Below, in pieces: positions 44,539 through 53,646 of a stretch of 64,000 bases of DNA. The stretch is from Chitinophagaceae bacterium (GTDB lineage: Bacteria; Bacteroidota; Bacteroidia; Chitinophagales; Chitinophagaceae). The stretch covers positions 1-64,000 of the forward strand of contig CANHCY010000003.1 in the NCBI GenBank assembly GCA_947459295.1, given 5' to 3'. The position numbers and the translations under genes are program-made. The notes below the pieces were generated by a model. It searched no databases and was not told the origin of the DNA. It saw only the letters and a list, made by a program, of their open reading frames with translations. Position 1 is the stretch's first letter; every line of letters begins with the position of its first letter.

Positions 44539-46662
44539 ATGAAAAAAATATTTTCAGCTTTTATTATAGCAGCCTTTTTTTTAGTTAGCAGTAGTAATTC
44601 ATTTGCGCAAGGCAATGCTGCATCTGTAGCGGCAACCGTTGCAAAAATGCAGGCTTGGCAAAAAGCAGACTGGGCATCGTTTTTTAATGTCTTTAATAGC
44701 ACAGAAGCTGGTACTAATGCACCTCACGTAAAAGCGATGTATGAACTTGATGCTTATTTACATGCAGCTGCGACTGATAAAGACCTGTCTAATAAAGCAG
44801 CTAGTGTTGTAATTAGTGCGCTGGAGCAATTAAAAGATGTGCAAGAAAAAAATATTTTAGTGCGTTCTTATTTAATTGAAAGACTTGGTTATGTAGGTTC
44901 TGATAAAGCTATTAAAATAATTGCAAGCTATATTGAGGTGCCAACATTTGCTGATGTAGCGGCTATGTCACTTGCTACGCTTCATACAAAAAAATCATTA
45001 GCTGCACTAGATGCTGCTTTAACAAAAGCATCTGTTGCCACAAAGCCTGCCATAGAAGCAGCTATTAAGCATTCAAACAGTGCGTTGCCCGCAATGCAGG
45101 CAGTTGCATTAACACCCGCTAAAGCAGTTCATCCCGCGCAGAGGTTGTTGGATTTGCAAGATCAAATGGAAGTTGCAAAAAGCCCAACGGCTCAAAAAGA
45201 AATTATTATAGAAGCTGGCAAAGTAAATAAACTAGGTGCGCTCATGTTTGCTGCTAAATACTTAGAAACGCCAGCGCTACAATCTGATGCAGCACTTGTA
45301 GTTGCTAAGTTAGCACTTGCCAATCCGGATTTTAAAGGTCCGATGGTAAGACCTGTTGTGCAAAAAGCACTTGCTTTATTAAGAGGCGAGGATAGTGCTA
45401 TTGTAGCTAATAAGTTAGCGTATCATATTAAGGCTATGCCCTATGATTATGGTTTCGAAAATTTATTTAACGGAACAGATTTAACCGGATGGAAAGGCCT
45501 TGTTGCCAATCCTATTGCCCGCTCAAAAATGAGTGCGCAACAACTACAGGATGCACAATCCAAAGCAGATGAAAAAATAAAGGCTGACTGGGTGGTGAAA
45601 GATGGTCTCCTTGTTTTTACAGGACATGGCGATAATTTATGTACGCAAAAACAGTTTGGCGATTTTGAACTTTTTGTAGATTGGAAAATCACCGAAAAAG
45701 GAGATGCAGGCATTTATTTACGCGGCACACCACAAGTGCAAATTTGGGATACCAGTAGACGTGAAGTAGGCGCGCAGGTGGGTTCTGGTGGACTGTACAA
45801 CAATCAAAAAAATGAGCGCCATCCAAAAGTGGTAGCAGATAATAAAATTGGTAGTTGGAACACTTTTCACATCATCATGCGCGGAGCGCAGGTAACGGTT
45901 TATTTAAATGGTGTGCTTGTAACAGATAAAGTGGTATTAGAAAATTATTGGGACCGCTCGCTTCCCATTTTTGTAAAAGAGCAAATTGAATTACAAGCGC
46001 ATGGTACTTATGTTGCTTACCGTAATATTTATATTAGAGAGCTTCCTAGTAACGAGCCAACCAAACTTTCAGATTTGGAAAAGCAACAAGGGTTTAAGCA
46101 ATTATTTGACGGGACCCATTTAGACAATTGGGTGGGCAATAAAGCCGGATATCTTTTGCAAGACGGGTCCATTATGGTGAATCCAAAAAGTGCAGGCGGC
46201 GGAAATTTATATACCAAAGAGCAGTATTCCGATTTTGAATACCGTTTTGAGTTCCAGTTAACCCCTGGGGCAAATAATGGGCTTGGCATTCGAGCGCCAC
46301 TAGAGGGTGATGCCGCTTATGTAGGTATGGAGCTACAAATACTGGATAATGATGCGGACATCTATAAGAACTTGAAGCCTTACCAGTACCACGGCTCTAT
46401 ATATGGTGTTGTGCCGGCTAGAAGGGGCTTTCTAAAGCCTACCGGTGAGTGGAATGAGGAAGTTGTTGTGGTAAAGGGTACCCGTGTAAAAGTGATCTTA
46501 AATGGCGAAACCATTACGGATGCTGATATTAAAGAGGCTTCAATAAACGGAACGATGGACCATAACGAGCATCCTGGATTAAAGCGAACTTCAGGTCATA
46601 TTGGCTTTTTAGGCCATGGAGACGTGGTTCGTTTTAGAAATATCAGGATACTGCCCCTGTAA
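44539..46662 (+). CDS. Double DUF1080 (3-keto-glycoside hydrolase/lyase) protein with HEAT-like N-terminus
   Basis: An exported 707-residue protein. After the signal peptide (SSNSFAQ), residues about 25-300 are alanine-rich helical repeats resembling HEAT repeats. Two DUF1080 jelly-roll domains follow: about 306-502 (FENLFNGTDLTGWKG, DFELFVDWKITEKGDAGIYL) and 519-707 (FKQLFDGTHLDNWVG, FQLTPGANNGLGIRAP). DUF1080 proteins act on 3-keto-glycosides. It starts 29 bases after the Gfo/Idh/MocA gene, supporting a joint oxidise-then-cleave system. Two domains in one chain may give two specificities or two sites. Confidence 0.85.
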   Translation: MKKIFSAFIIAAFFLVSSSNSFAQGNAASVAATVAKMQAWQKADWASFFNVFNSTEAGTNAPHVKAMYELDAYLHAAATDKDLSNKAASVVISALEQLKDVQEKNILVRSYLIERLGYVGSDKAIKIIASYIEVPTFADVAAMSLATLHTKKSLAALDAALTKASVATKPAIEAAIKHSNSALPAMQAVALTPAKAVHPAQRLLDLQDQMEVAKSPTAQKEIIIEAGKVNKLGALMFAAKYLETPALQSDAALVVAKLALANPDFKGPMVRPVVQKALALLRGEDSAIVANKLAYHIKAMPYDYGFENLFNGTDLTGWKGLVANPIARSKMSAQQLQDAQSKADEKIKADWVVKDGLLVFTGHGDNLCTQKQFGDFELFVDWKITEKGDAGIYLRGTPQVQIWDTSRREVGAQVGSGGLYNNQKNERHPKVVADNKIGSWNTFHIIMRGAQVTVYLNGVLVTDKVVLENYWDRSLPIFVKEQIELQAHGTYVAYRNIYIRELPSNEPTKLSDLEKQQGFKQLFDGTHLDNWVGNKAGYLLQDGSIMVNPKSAGGGNLYTKEQYSDFEYRFEFQLTPGANNGLGIRAPLEGDAAYVGMELQILDNDADIYKNLKPYQYHGSIYGVVPARRGFLKPTGEWNEEVVVVKGTRVKVILNGETITDADIKEASINGTMDHNEHPGLKRTSGHIGFLGHGDVVRFRNIRILPL

Positions 46663-46684
46663 TTTCCCCTTATACCCTTGATTT

Positions 46685-46699
46685 ACCGGGAACGATTGC
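46685..46699 (+). promoter_or_regulatory. LacI-type operator candidate upstream of SusC 2
   Basis: ACCGGGAACGATTGC occurs here and, identically, at 53548-53562 before the pectinase operon. The core has the central CG of LacI-family sites. It lies 98 bases upstream of the SusC start. Further AACGATT cores occur at 46710-46716 (inverted) and 46774-46780 (direct). Confidence 0.6.
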
Positions 46700-46796
46700 G
46701 TAGAAAAATAATCGTTTTTGGCGTAAAGATTGTCTAGATGGGTGTAGCATTGGGCTACGATTTTTAATATTTTAACGATTGCTAAATCAATTACGT

Positions 46797-49700
46797 ATGC
46801 GTATGAAAAGTGTATGCCTATACCTGTTATTATTGGTAGGGGTACTAAATTTACTTCCTATTCTTTCTATTGCTCAAACCGGTAAGCTTGAAGTTAAAGG
46901 TAAAGTTACTTCTAACGACCTTCCTTTAGAAGGCGTAAGTGTTAGGGTTAAAGGTGGAAAAGAAGCGGGCACTGTAACCGATAAAAATGGACAATTCAAA
47001 ATTGTATTGCAAGATGGCAAAAGTAGTTTAACCTTTTCTTACGTAGGTTACACTGATCAAACAGTTGCCGTAAACAATAAATCTACCATCAATGTTTCAC
47101 TCAATTCTACTGCTTCAGAAACAGAAGAAGTGGTGGTGATTGGATACCAAACGGTAAAACGTAAAAACGTATTAGCATCTATTGCTAGTGTGAGTGCAAA
47201 AGATCTAAAAGATATTCCGGTTAACTCTGCTGCTGAAGCATTGAATGGTCGTTTAGCAGGTGTTACTGCAACAACTGCCGAAGGTGCTCCGGATGCTGAT
47301 GTTAGAGTGAGGGTAAGAGGTGGTATGTCAATTACCGGCGATAACTCTCCACTATATATTGTGGACGGGGTTCAGGTTGAAAATGGATTGTCAGCAATCG
47401 CGCCTCAAAATATTCAAAACATTGACGTTTTAAAAGATGCTGCTGCCACCGCTATTTATGGGGCACGTGGTGCGAATGGTGTAATCGTAATTACCACAAA
47501 AAGAGGTAAGCCTGGAAAATTACAAGTAAGCTACAATGGCTTTATTGGCGTAAAGCAACTTGCTAAAAAACTAGGTGTTTTATCGCCTGCTGATTATGTT
47601 ATGTATCAGTCAGAAAGATCTAGAGGATCAAGTACAGACAGTGCAACTTTTGTTAGAAATTTTGGTACCACTTGGGATACCTTAAAAAATTATAACAATG
47701 TAAATGTTGTTGATTGGCAAGATGAAGTAATGGGACGTACAGGTATAGCGCAAACGCACAACATTACTGCTTCGGGTGGTGTTAAAAATTTAACTTACAA
47801 TTTTGGATATACTAGAAACGATGATAAAGCTGTTATTTTAAATTCTACCTACAAAAGAGACTTATTAAATTTAAGTGCAGATTATAAATTTAGCAAAAAA
47901 TTAAAAGCAGCCTTAACAACTCGTTATACCCAAACAGAAGTGAATGGCGCTGGGGTATCTTCTGACCAAGGCTCTTCATTTTCAAGACTTCGTAACGCCG
48001 TTAAGTATAGACCTTTTTTATCTAGCAACCAAGATTTAGAAGATCCAGATCCATTAGCTGATCCAAACGTTGGTAATGGTCTTAACCTCATTAATCCAAT
48101 TACACTTGCAGATGCTGAGTACAGAAGAAAGTCAACAGCAGTTGGAAATATTGCATTAAGTGTTACCTACAACATTGCTAAAAACTTAACTTTTAAATCT
48201 ACGGTTGGGTATGATCATTTTAAATTAATGGATAGACAATTTAGTGACTCAATTACACCATATTCAATGATATCTGGATCAAGAAAGCCTATTGCGCAGC
48301 TTGATACAGCTATTCGTAGAACAATCACAAATTCTAACGTATTAACGTATTCTATTAATAAGTTCAAAGGCAAACATGATTTTGACTTTTTATTGGGACA
48401 AGAAACCTTTGACTATCGAACAGAGTCTTACACACAACTTGTAAGAGGTTTCGCAAATTTCATAACTCCAGATAATGCATTTGGAAGTTTAGCGAATGGA
48501 ATTTCATTTACGGGTTATCCTCGTGTAAATAAAACGAGATATACCAATATGTCTTTCTTTAGTAGAATCAATTATGCTTATGAAAACAAATATTATGTAA
48601 CACTTAATGCGAGAGCAGATGGTGCTTCAAAATTTGCGCCAGGAAGACAGTGGGGTCTTTTCCCTTCTGGATCTGTTGCATGGAGAGCTAAAAATGAAAA
48701 TTTCTTAAAAGACAATTCGTTTATTTCTGATCTTAAATTCAGAGCTGGTTATGGTAATGTAGGTAACAACCGTATTAACGATTATTTGTTTTTAACAACC
48801 TTCAGAAATGATGGAGGTTTATATTATGGGATTAATAACCAGCCTATCAATGCTTTTTATTCTGCTGGCCTTGTTAATGAAGCGCTTCAGTGGGAGTCGA
48901 ACGAGAGTAGAAACTTTGGTATGGATTTGAGTATCTTAAATGATCGTATCACTTTCTCTTTAGACATATATAATAACCAAGCGAAAAACTTGTTACTCAA
49001 TGTGCCAATTGCATCAACCTATGGTTACAGTACGCAGTTGCAAAACATTGGTAAAACTTCTAACAGAGGTGTGGAACTGCAATTGGGTGCTTTAATTGCC
49101 AAAAAAAGAGATTTTACTTGGAACGCGAATTTCAATATTTCATTCAATACCAACCGTGTTGAAGCGTTGGGCCAAAATCAAAATTTATTTTTTCCAGCTG
49201 CAAGCTGGGGCGTTTCTGGTCAACCCACCGACTATATCGTAAGAATTGGAGATCCAGTAGGTGCGATGTGGGGACTTGTTAACGACGGGTTTTATACACT
49301 CAATGATTTTGAATACAATACCGCAACGGGTGTTTATACCTTAAGACCAGGCGTAGTAACTGCCTCTGGTGTTATTGGAACGGTGCAGCCAGGATCTATC
49401 AAGTTTAAAGATTTAGATGGCGATGGTGTGATTAATATGGATAAGGATAGAACCATCATTGGTAATCCAACACCTAAGTTTACTGGCGGATTAGCACAGC
49501 AGTTTACCTACAAAAACTGGGACATGAGCTTATTCTTAAACTTTAGTTATGGCAATGATATATACAATGCTAATAAAGTTGAGTTCACCAATGGGTATAC
49601 GCCAAATTCAAACATGTTAGATATTATGGCCAACCGTTGGAAAGTAGTAACACCACAGGGCCAAACCGCACAGTGGGTAACTTCTACAGGTCAAGTAATG

Positions 49701-50048
49701 GGTATTGCACCAGGTGCATTACAGGCGTTAAATGCAAATGCAAATATTTGGCAGCCAATACGTTCGGCAGGTGCATTTTTCCCAAGTTCATGGGCAATTG
49801 AAGACGGTTCGTTTTTACGTGTCAACAACCTAACAGTGGGATATAGCTTGCCAGTTAAAAATTTAGTTAAGATGAAGATATCTAAATTAAGATTTTACTT
49901 CACGGCTAATAATTTAGCTGTATTTACAAAATACACAGGATATGATCCAGAAGTTAGTGTACGTAATAGCCCACTAACACCTGGCTTAGATTATTCTGCA
50001 TATCCAAAAAGTCGCAGTTTTATTTTTGGTGTAAACGCTAACTTTTAA
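46797..50048 (+). CDS. SusC-like TonB-dependent outer-membrane transporter 2
   Basis: Outer-membrane importer for the pectin locus. I start at the ATG at 46797 (a second ATG follows at 46803), not the TTG at 46779; 1083 residues. Signal peptide to LSIAQ, carboxypeptidase-D-like domain (LEVKGKVTSNDLPLEGVSV), TonB box region (EEVVVIGYQTVKRKNV), plug with LNGRLAGVTATTAEG, LYIVDGVQVENG and IDVLKDAAATAIYGARGA, and a barrel ending FGVNANF. SusD follows after 18 bases. Pectinase genes under a shared operator suggest homogalacturonan or rhamnogalacturonan oligomers as cargo. Confidence 0.95.
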   Translation: MRMKSVCLYLLLLVGVLNLLPILSIAQTGKLEVKGKVTSNDLPLEGVSVRVKGGKEAGTVTDKNGQFKIVLQDGKSSLTFSYVGYTDQTVAVNNKSTINVSLNSTASETEEVVVIGYQTVKRKNVLASIASVSAKDLKDIPVNSAAEALNGRLAGVTATTAEGAPDADVRVRVRGGMSITGDNSPLYIVDGVQVENGLSAIAPQNIQNIDVLKDAAATAIYGARGANGVIVITTKRGKPGKLQVSYNGFIGVKQLAKKLGVLSPADYVMYQSERSRGSSTDSATFVRNFGTTWDTLKNYNNVNVVDWQDEVMGRTGIAQTHNITASGGVKNLTYNFGYTRNDDKAVILNSTYKRDLLNLSADYKFSKKLKAALTTRYTQTEVNGAGVSSDQGSSFSRLRNAVKYRPFLSSNQDLEDPDPLADPNVGNGLNLINPITLADAEYRRKSTAVGNIALSVTYNIAKNLTFKSTVGYDHFKLMDRQFSDSITPYSMISGSRKPIAQLDTAIRRTITNSNVLTYSINKFKGKHDFDFLLGQETFDYRTESYTQLVRGFANFITPDNAFGSLANGISFTGYPRVNKTRYTNMSFFSRINYAYENKYYVTLNARADGASKFAPGRQWGLFPSGSVAWRAKNENFLKDNSFISDLKFRAGYGNVGNNRINDYLFLTTFRNDGGLYYGINNQPINAFYSAGLVNEALQWESNESRNFGMDLSILNDRITFSLDIYNNQAKNLLLNVPIASTYGYSTQLQNIGKTSNRGVELQLGALIAKKRDFTWNANFNISFNTNRVEALGQNQNLFFPAASWGVSGQPTDYIVRIGDPVGAMWGLVNDGFYTLNDFEYNTATGVYTLRPGVVTASGVIGTVQPGSIKFKDLDGDGVINMDKDRTIIGNPTPKFTGGLAQQFTYKNWDMSLFLNFSYGNDIYNANKVEFTNGYTPNSNMLDIMANRWKVVTPQGQTAQWVTSTGQVMGIAPGALQALNANANIWQPIRSAGAFFPSSWAIEDGSFLRVNNLTVGYSLPVKNLVKMKISKLRFYFTANNLAVFTKYTGYDPEVSVRNSPLTPGLDYSAYPKSRSFIFGVNANF

Positions 50049-50066
50049 TTTTATAACACTACAGAT

Positions 50067-51890
50067 ATGAAAACGAAAAACTTATATAAACTAACGCTAT
50101 CCATTGCAGCAATTGTTTTGTTGTCATTAAATAGTTGTAATAAATTTTTAGATCAAAAGCCAATTACAGACGTAAGTACGGATGTAGTATTTAGTGATGT
50201 CCCAAGCGCATTAAAGGCTATAGCTGGTGTGTATAGTAGAATGGTAGGCGATGCTGGTTATGGTATCCGTGTAAGCCTTTACTATCCACTTGATACAGAT
50301 GAAGTACAAGGACCAACGGGTGCTGGAGATAATGATCGTAGAGATATTGCGCGTTATAATGCAACTCCTGGTAATGCTCAAATTACCAATCCATTTAATC
50401 AAATGTTTGCTGGTATCGAGTATGCAAATATTTGCATTGCTAATATTCCTAAAATGGCGATGTACTCAAATGGTACAGATCAAGAAAAAAAGAAATTACA
50501 AAGAATGTATGGTGAGGCTTTAACTTTAAGAGCTCAGTTTTACACGGAAGCTATCAGAAACTGGGGTGACTTACCAGCCCATTTTGCGCCAGCCTCTACT
50601 TTAGCAACTACTAATCCTTTTCCTGCTAGAACAAATAGAGATACGATCTATGACCGTTTGTTAGAAGATTTAAAATTAGCTGCAACACTTGTGCCTTGGA
50701 GAAATGAACTATCTGCCATTGGCGATGGTGCTGATGAAAGAATCACAAAAGGTACCGTTAAAGGACTTCGTGCAAGAATCGCACTTTACAGAGGTGGATT
50801 TTCGTTACGCCAAGATGGTGTTGTAAAGCGCCCTACTGATTATTTAAAATACTATCAAATTGCAAGAGATGAAGCTGCAGAAGTAATGGCTTCTAATCAG
50901 CACAGTTTAAACCCAAGCTTTAGAGCATTATGGAAAGATCAAGTAAATGCAAGAGCAGTGGCTGATCCTAACGGAGAGTTGATGTTCCAAGCAAGTGGTA
51001 TTGGTGGCGTTGGTGCTGGTGATACTAAACTTGCTTATTATAATGGTCCAACTGTTAATGGTCTTGGAAATAAAAGTGTAAATATTTTACCTACCTATTT
51101 TTATGCATTTGATTCTACCGATTTAAGGCGTGATGTAACATGTGCTATTTATAATGTAGCAGCAGATGGTAGGGCTAAAATTGGTCAGGCCATCACTGCT
51201 ATTTGCGATGGAAAATATCGTAGAGACTGGATTTCTAATCCTGTAGTTTCTCCTGATGACAGGATTCAATATTTTAGTTTAAAATGGCAAATTCTTCGTT
51301 ACTCCGATGTAATGCTCATGTTTGCGGAAGCAGATAACGAATTAAATGGACCAACAGCAGCTGCTTACAATGCTGTAAATCAGGTTAGAAGAAGAGGATA
51401 TGGACAATCAATCACAGCGCCTAATGCTGCTGTTGATTTACCTACTGGTTTAAGTAAAGCAAGTTTCTTTACTGCTATTGTTAAAGAACGTTCTTTAGAA
51501 TTAGGTGGCGAAGGAGTTCGTAAATATGATTTGATCAGATGGAATATGCTCGCATCAAAAATTAATGAAACAAAGGCTGCGCTTTTAGCAATGTCAACCT
51601 TGTCGGCACCATATAACACACTTCCTACTGCTATGTTTTTTAGAACAGGTAGTGCTAGTGACGATAATAGATTTGGTGCAACAAGTCTTTGGGCAAATTC
51701 ATTTTACAGAACAGCCCCTACTGCAACGCCTACAGGTACTACAAGGGTTGTTTGGTTAAGTGCAGCAATCAATACAACAGCACTAGCAAGATTTGCTACT
51801 GGATTTGTTACTGGCAAATCTGAATTATTACCCATACCCCAACCTGCAAGAGATGCTAACCGCAATCTTACGCAGAACCCTGGTTATTAA
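50067..51890 (+). CDS. SusD-like surface glycan-binding lipoprotein 2
   Basis: Partner of SusC 2; 607 residues, SPII signal with lipobox LNSC (Cys24) and KFLDQKPITDVS after it. SusD/RagB features: YGEALTLRAQFYTEAIRNWGDLPAHF, RYSDVMLMFAEADNEL, IVKERSLELGGEGVRKYDLIRW, and the terminal LLPIPQPARDANRNLTQNPGY. It is followed by the strongest terminator of the window. It is larger than SusD 1, with long loops that may contact a branched glycan. Confidence 0.95.
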   Translation: MKTKNLYKLTLSIAAIVLLSLNSCNKFLDQKPITDVSTDVVFSDVPSALKAIAGVYSRMVGDAGYGIRVSLYYPLDTDEVQGPTGAGDNDRRDIARYNATPGNAQITNPFNQMFAGIEYANICIANIPKMAMYSNGTDQEKKKLQRMYGEALTLRAQFYTEAIRNWGDLPAHFAPASTLATTNPFPARTNRDTIYDRLLEDLKLAATLVPWRNELSAIGDGADERITKGTVKGLRARIALYRGGFSLRQDGVVKRPTDYLKYYQIARDEAAEVMASNQHSLNPSFRALWKDQVNARAVADPNGELMFQASGIGGVGAGDTKLAYYNGPTVNGLGNKSVNILPTYFYAFDSTDLRRDVTCAIYNVAADGRAKIGQAITAICDGKYRRDWISNPVVSPDDRIQYFSLKWQILRYSDVMLMFAEADNELNGPTAAAYNAVNQVRRRGYGQSITAPNAAVDLPTGLSKASFFTAIVKERSLELGGEGVRKYDLIRWNMLASKINETKAALLAMSTLSAPYNTLPTAMFFRTGSASDDNRFGATSLWANSFYRTAPTATPTGTTRVVWLSAAINTTALARFATGFVTGKSELLPIPQPARDANRNLTQNPGY

Positions 51891-51910
51891 TAACTAATTC
51901 GTTAGTAAGT

Positions 51911-51946
51911 AAAAAAGGCTACTCATTAGAGTAGCCTTTTTTGTTG
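51911..51946 (+). terminator. Intrinsic terminator after SusD 2
   Basis: AAAAAAGGCTACTC (51911-51924) pairs perfectly over 14 bases with GAGTAGCCTTTTTT (51929-51942) around a 4-base loop. It ends the SusC-SusD 2 transcript 20 bases after the stop; the A/T ends let it work in either direction. Confidence 0.9.
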
Positions 51947-51998
51947 GCGAATAGGTGTCTAATGCTTAATTTCAGTAACAATATTAATTAAGCAGTCT

Positions 51999-52427
51999 AT
52001 GAAAAAGTATATCATTTTATGTGTCACGCTATTTTTTGCTAACGTCGGATTTTCTCAATCAAAAGAACATGCACGCGTAGAGGCGGCCGTTGAGAAACTT
52101 AAACTTGCCATGATTAGTGGCGTTCGAGAAGACCTCGCGTTTATTGTAGATGATAGTTTAAGTTATGGCCATTCTGGCGGAGCAGTAGAAGGCAAGGCTG
52201 AGTTTGTAGAAAAAATTGCTTCAGGTAAATCTGATTTTATAACGATCAACCTTACCGATCAGAAAATTTCAATCACCGGCAATGTAGCACTTGTTAGGCA
52301 TCAATTGTTTGCAACAAACAATGATAATGGAAAGCCGGGTGAGGTAAAACTAAAAATACTCCTTGTATTTAAAAAGGTTGGGAAAGACTGGAAATTATTA
52401 GCACGCCAAGCGGTAAAACTTACCTAG
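51999..52427 (+). CDS. Exported NTF2-like (SnoaL/DUF4440 type) protein
   Basis: A 142-residue protein with a signal peptide (FANVGFSQ) and a single NTF2-like cone fold: an N-terminal helix (VEAAVEKLKLAMISG), SLSYGHSGGAVEGKAEFVEKIASG, and strands ending VGKDWKLLARQAVKL. Function is not known; proteins of this type appear beside carbohydrate genes in Bacteroidota and may bind a small ligand. It sits after the SusD terminator and its last 4 bases overlap the convergent lacI stop, so it is probably expressed from its own weak promoter or by read-through. Confidence 0.78.
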   Translation: MKKYIILCVTLFFANVGFSQSKEHARVEAAVEKLKLAMISGVREDLAFIVDDSLSYGHSGGAVEGKAEFVEKIASGKSDFITINLTDQKISITGNVALVRHQLFATNNDNGKPGEVKLKILLVFKKVGKDWKLLARQAVKLT

Positions 52428-53464
52428 CTTTTTTTTGCGCCACTTGATTCTCTAATGATCATTTGTGGCTGCAATATAATTTTTTCAAACTCGGTGGTAG
52501 GTCTTTTGTTTTCGATTTGCTTAATCAGTAATTCAATAGCTACCTGTCCAATTTCGAAGGCAGGTTGCCTAATTACGGAGAGTGATGGCGAGAGCAAATC
52601 GGTTAAGTCTAGGTTTGAAAAGCCAATCATAGCAATATCGCTAGGTACTTGTAAGTTTTTGGACTTAAAGTAACGAAGGCAATTGGTGGTGAGTTTGTCG
52701 GCAGATGCTATCACTGCGGTTGGCTTATTATTATTGTGGTATAATAATTTTTCTAGTGCATTTTCAACTTCTTCGTAGAGCATGCCACCATGTAAGCAGT
52801 ATTCAATTTGATTGGCATCAAAAGGTAAGTCATGGTCCGAAAGTGCTTGATGATAACCGGCTACTCTTTCTTTGGTAATGGATAAGAACTCTGAACCTGC
52901 CACCATCGCAATATTTTGATGACCGTTTTTGATGAGTTCAGTAGTTGCATCGTAAGCTCCTTTATAATTATCTACACCTACTTTGTGTGTGGCTAAATCT
53001 TCAACAACCCTGTCAAAAAAAACAATTGGAAATCCGCGCTTGTGTAAATTGATTAAGTGGTCTAAATTTTCCGTTTCAGATGAAACTGAAATAAGAAGGC
53101 CATCTATAGACCTAGAGGCTAAATATTGGAGGTTAATTATTTCTCTTTCGTAGGATTCGTGGCTTTGCGCAATGATTACGTTATAGCCTTTGTCATAAGC
53201 GATAGACTCAATACCATTAATAGCCTGTGAAAAAAAGCTATTGGCGATTTCGCAAACAATAATACCAATGGATCTACTTCTTTTTTCTTTTAGACTCAGT
53301 GCTATGGGGTTGGGTCTGTAATTGATTTGTTGGGCATATTCTATGACTATTTTTTTGGTTTCGGGGCTAATTTCATAACTATCCCTTAATGCCCGAGAAA
53401 CGGTCGACGTAGAAAGGCCAAGGGCCTTAGCAATGTCTTTAATGGTAACCGCTTCGTACTTCAT
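52424..53464 (-). CDS. LacI-family transcriptional regulator of the pectin locus
   Basis: A 346-residue LacI/GalR repressor. Start at 53464 (MKYEAVTIKDIAKALGLSTSTVSRAL) puts the helix-turn-helix at the N-terminus as in the family; the frame's start at 53641 would add 59 unrelated residues and erase the promoter region. The hinge (YRPNPIALSLKEKRS) and sensor domain (IGIIVCEIANSFFSQAINGIE, FDRVVEDLATHKVGVDN, PTAVIASADKLTTNCL) are normal. It is divergent from the CE12-GH28 operon with a CG-centred operator candidate between them, and the same 15-mer lies before SusC 2. Confidence 0.92.
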   Translation of the reverse strand: MKYEAVTIKDIAKALGLSTSTVSRALRDSYEISPETKKIVIEYAQQINYRPNPIALSLKEKRSRSIGIIVCEIANSFFSQAINGIESIAYDKGYNVIIAQSHESYEREIINLQYLASRSIDGLLISVSSETENLDHLINLHKRGFPIVFFDRVVEDLATHKVGVDNYKGAYDATTELIKNGHQNIAMVAGSEFLSITKERVAGYHQALSDHDLPFDANQIEYCLHGGMLYEEVENALEKLLYHNNNKPTAVIASADKLTTNCLRYFKSKNLQVPSDIAMIGFSNLDLTDLLSPSLSVIRQPAFEIGQVAIELLIKQIENKRPTTEFEKIILQPQMIIRESSGAKKS

Positions 53465-53547
53465 AGAAAAATCAAAAAAGTGACTGAAAATTGTCCTAAA
53501 CCATAAAAATACGATAATTATCAAAGACTTAAAAAGTAGGCCTAAAA

Positions 53548-53562
53548 ACCGGGAACGATTGC
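53548..53562 (+). promoter_or_regulatory. LacI-type operator candidate between lacI 2 and the pectinase operon
   Basis: ACCGGGAACGATTGC, identical to 46685-46699. It lies 84 bases upstream of the lacI start on one side and 85 bases upstream of the CE12-GH28 start on the other, a central position suited to control both. Confidence 0.62.
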
Positions 53563-53646
53563 ATAAATAAAGTCTTAAATTATGCCTATTTTTCATCATT
53601 ATTTGAGTAGTCTTGAGCTGCGAGAAACGCTTCACAATCAACGCAT

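Noticed and set aside
53523..53576. Inverted AAGACTT/AAGTCTT flanking the pectin operator
   Set aside because: Seven-base arms in AT-rich DNA 40 bases apart are likely by chance, and flanking bases do not extend the match.
53465..53641. Longer LacI 2 start at 53641
   Set aside because: It would add 59 residues before the helix-turn-helix and cover the operator region; the ATG at 53464 fits the family.
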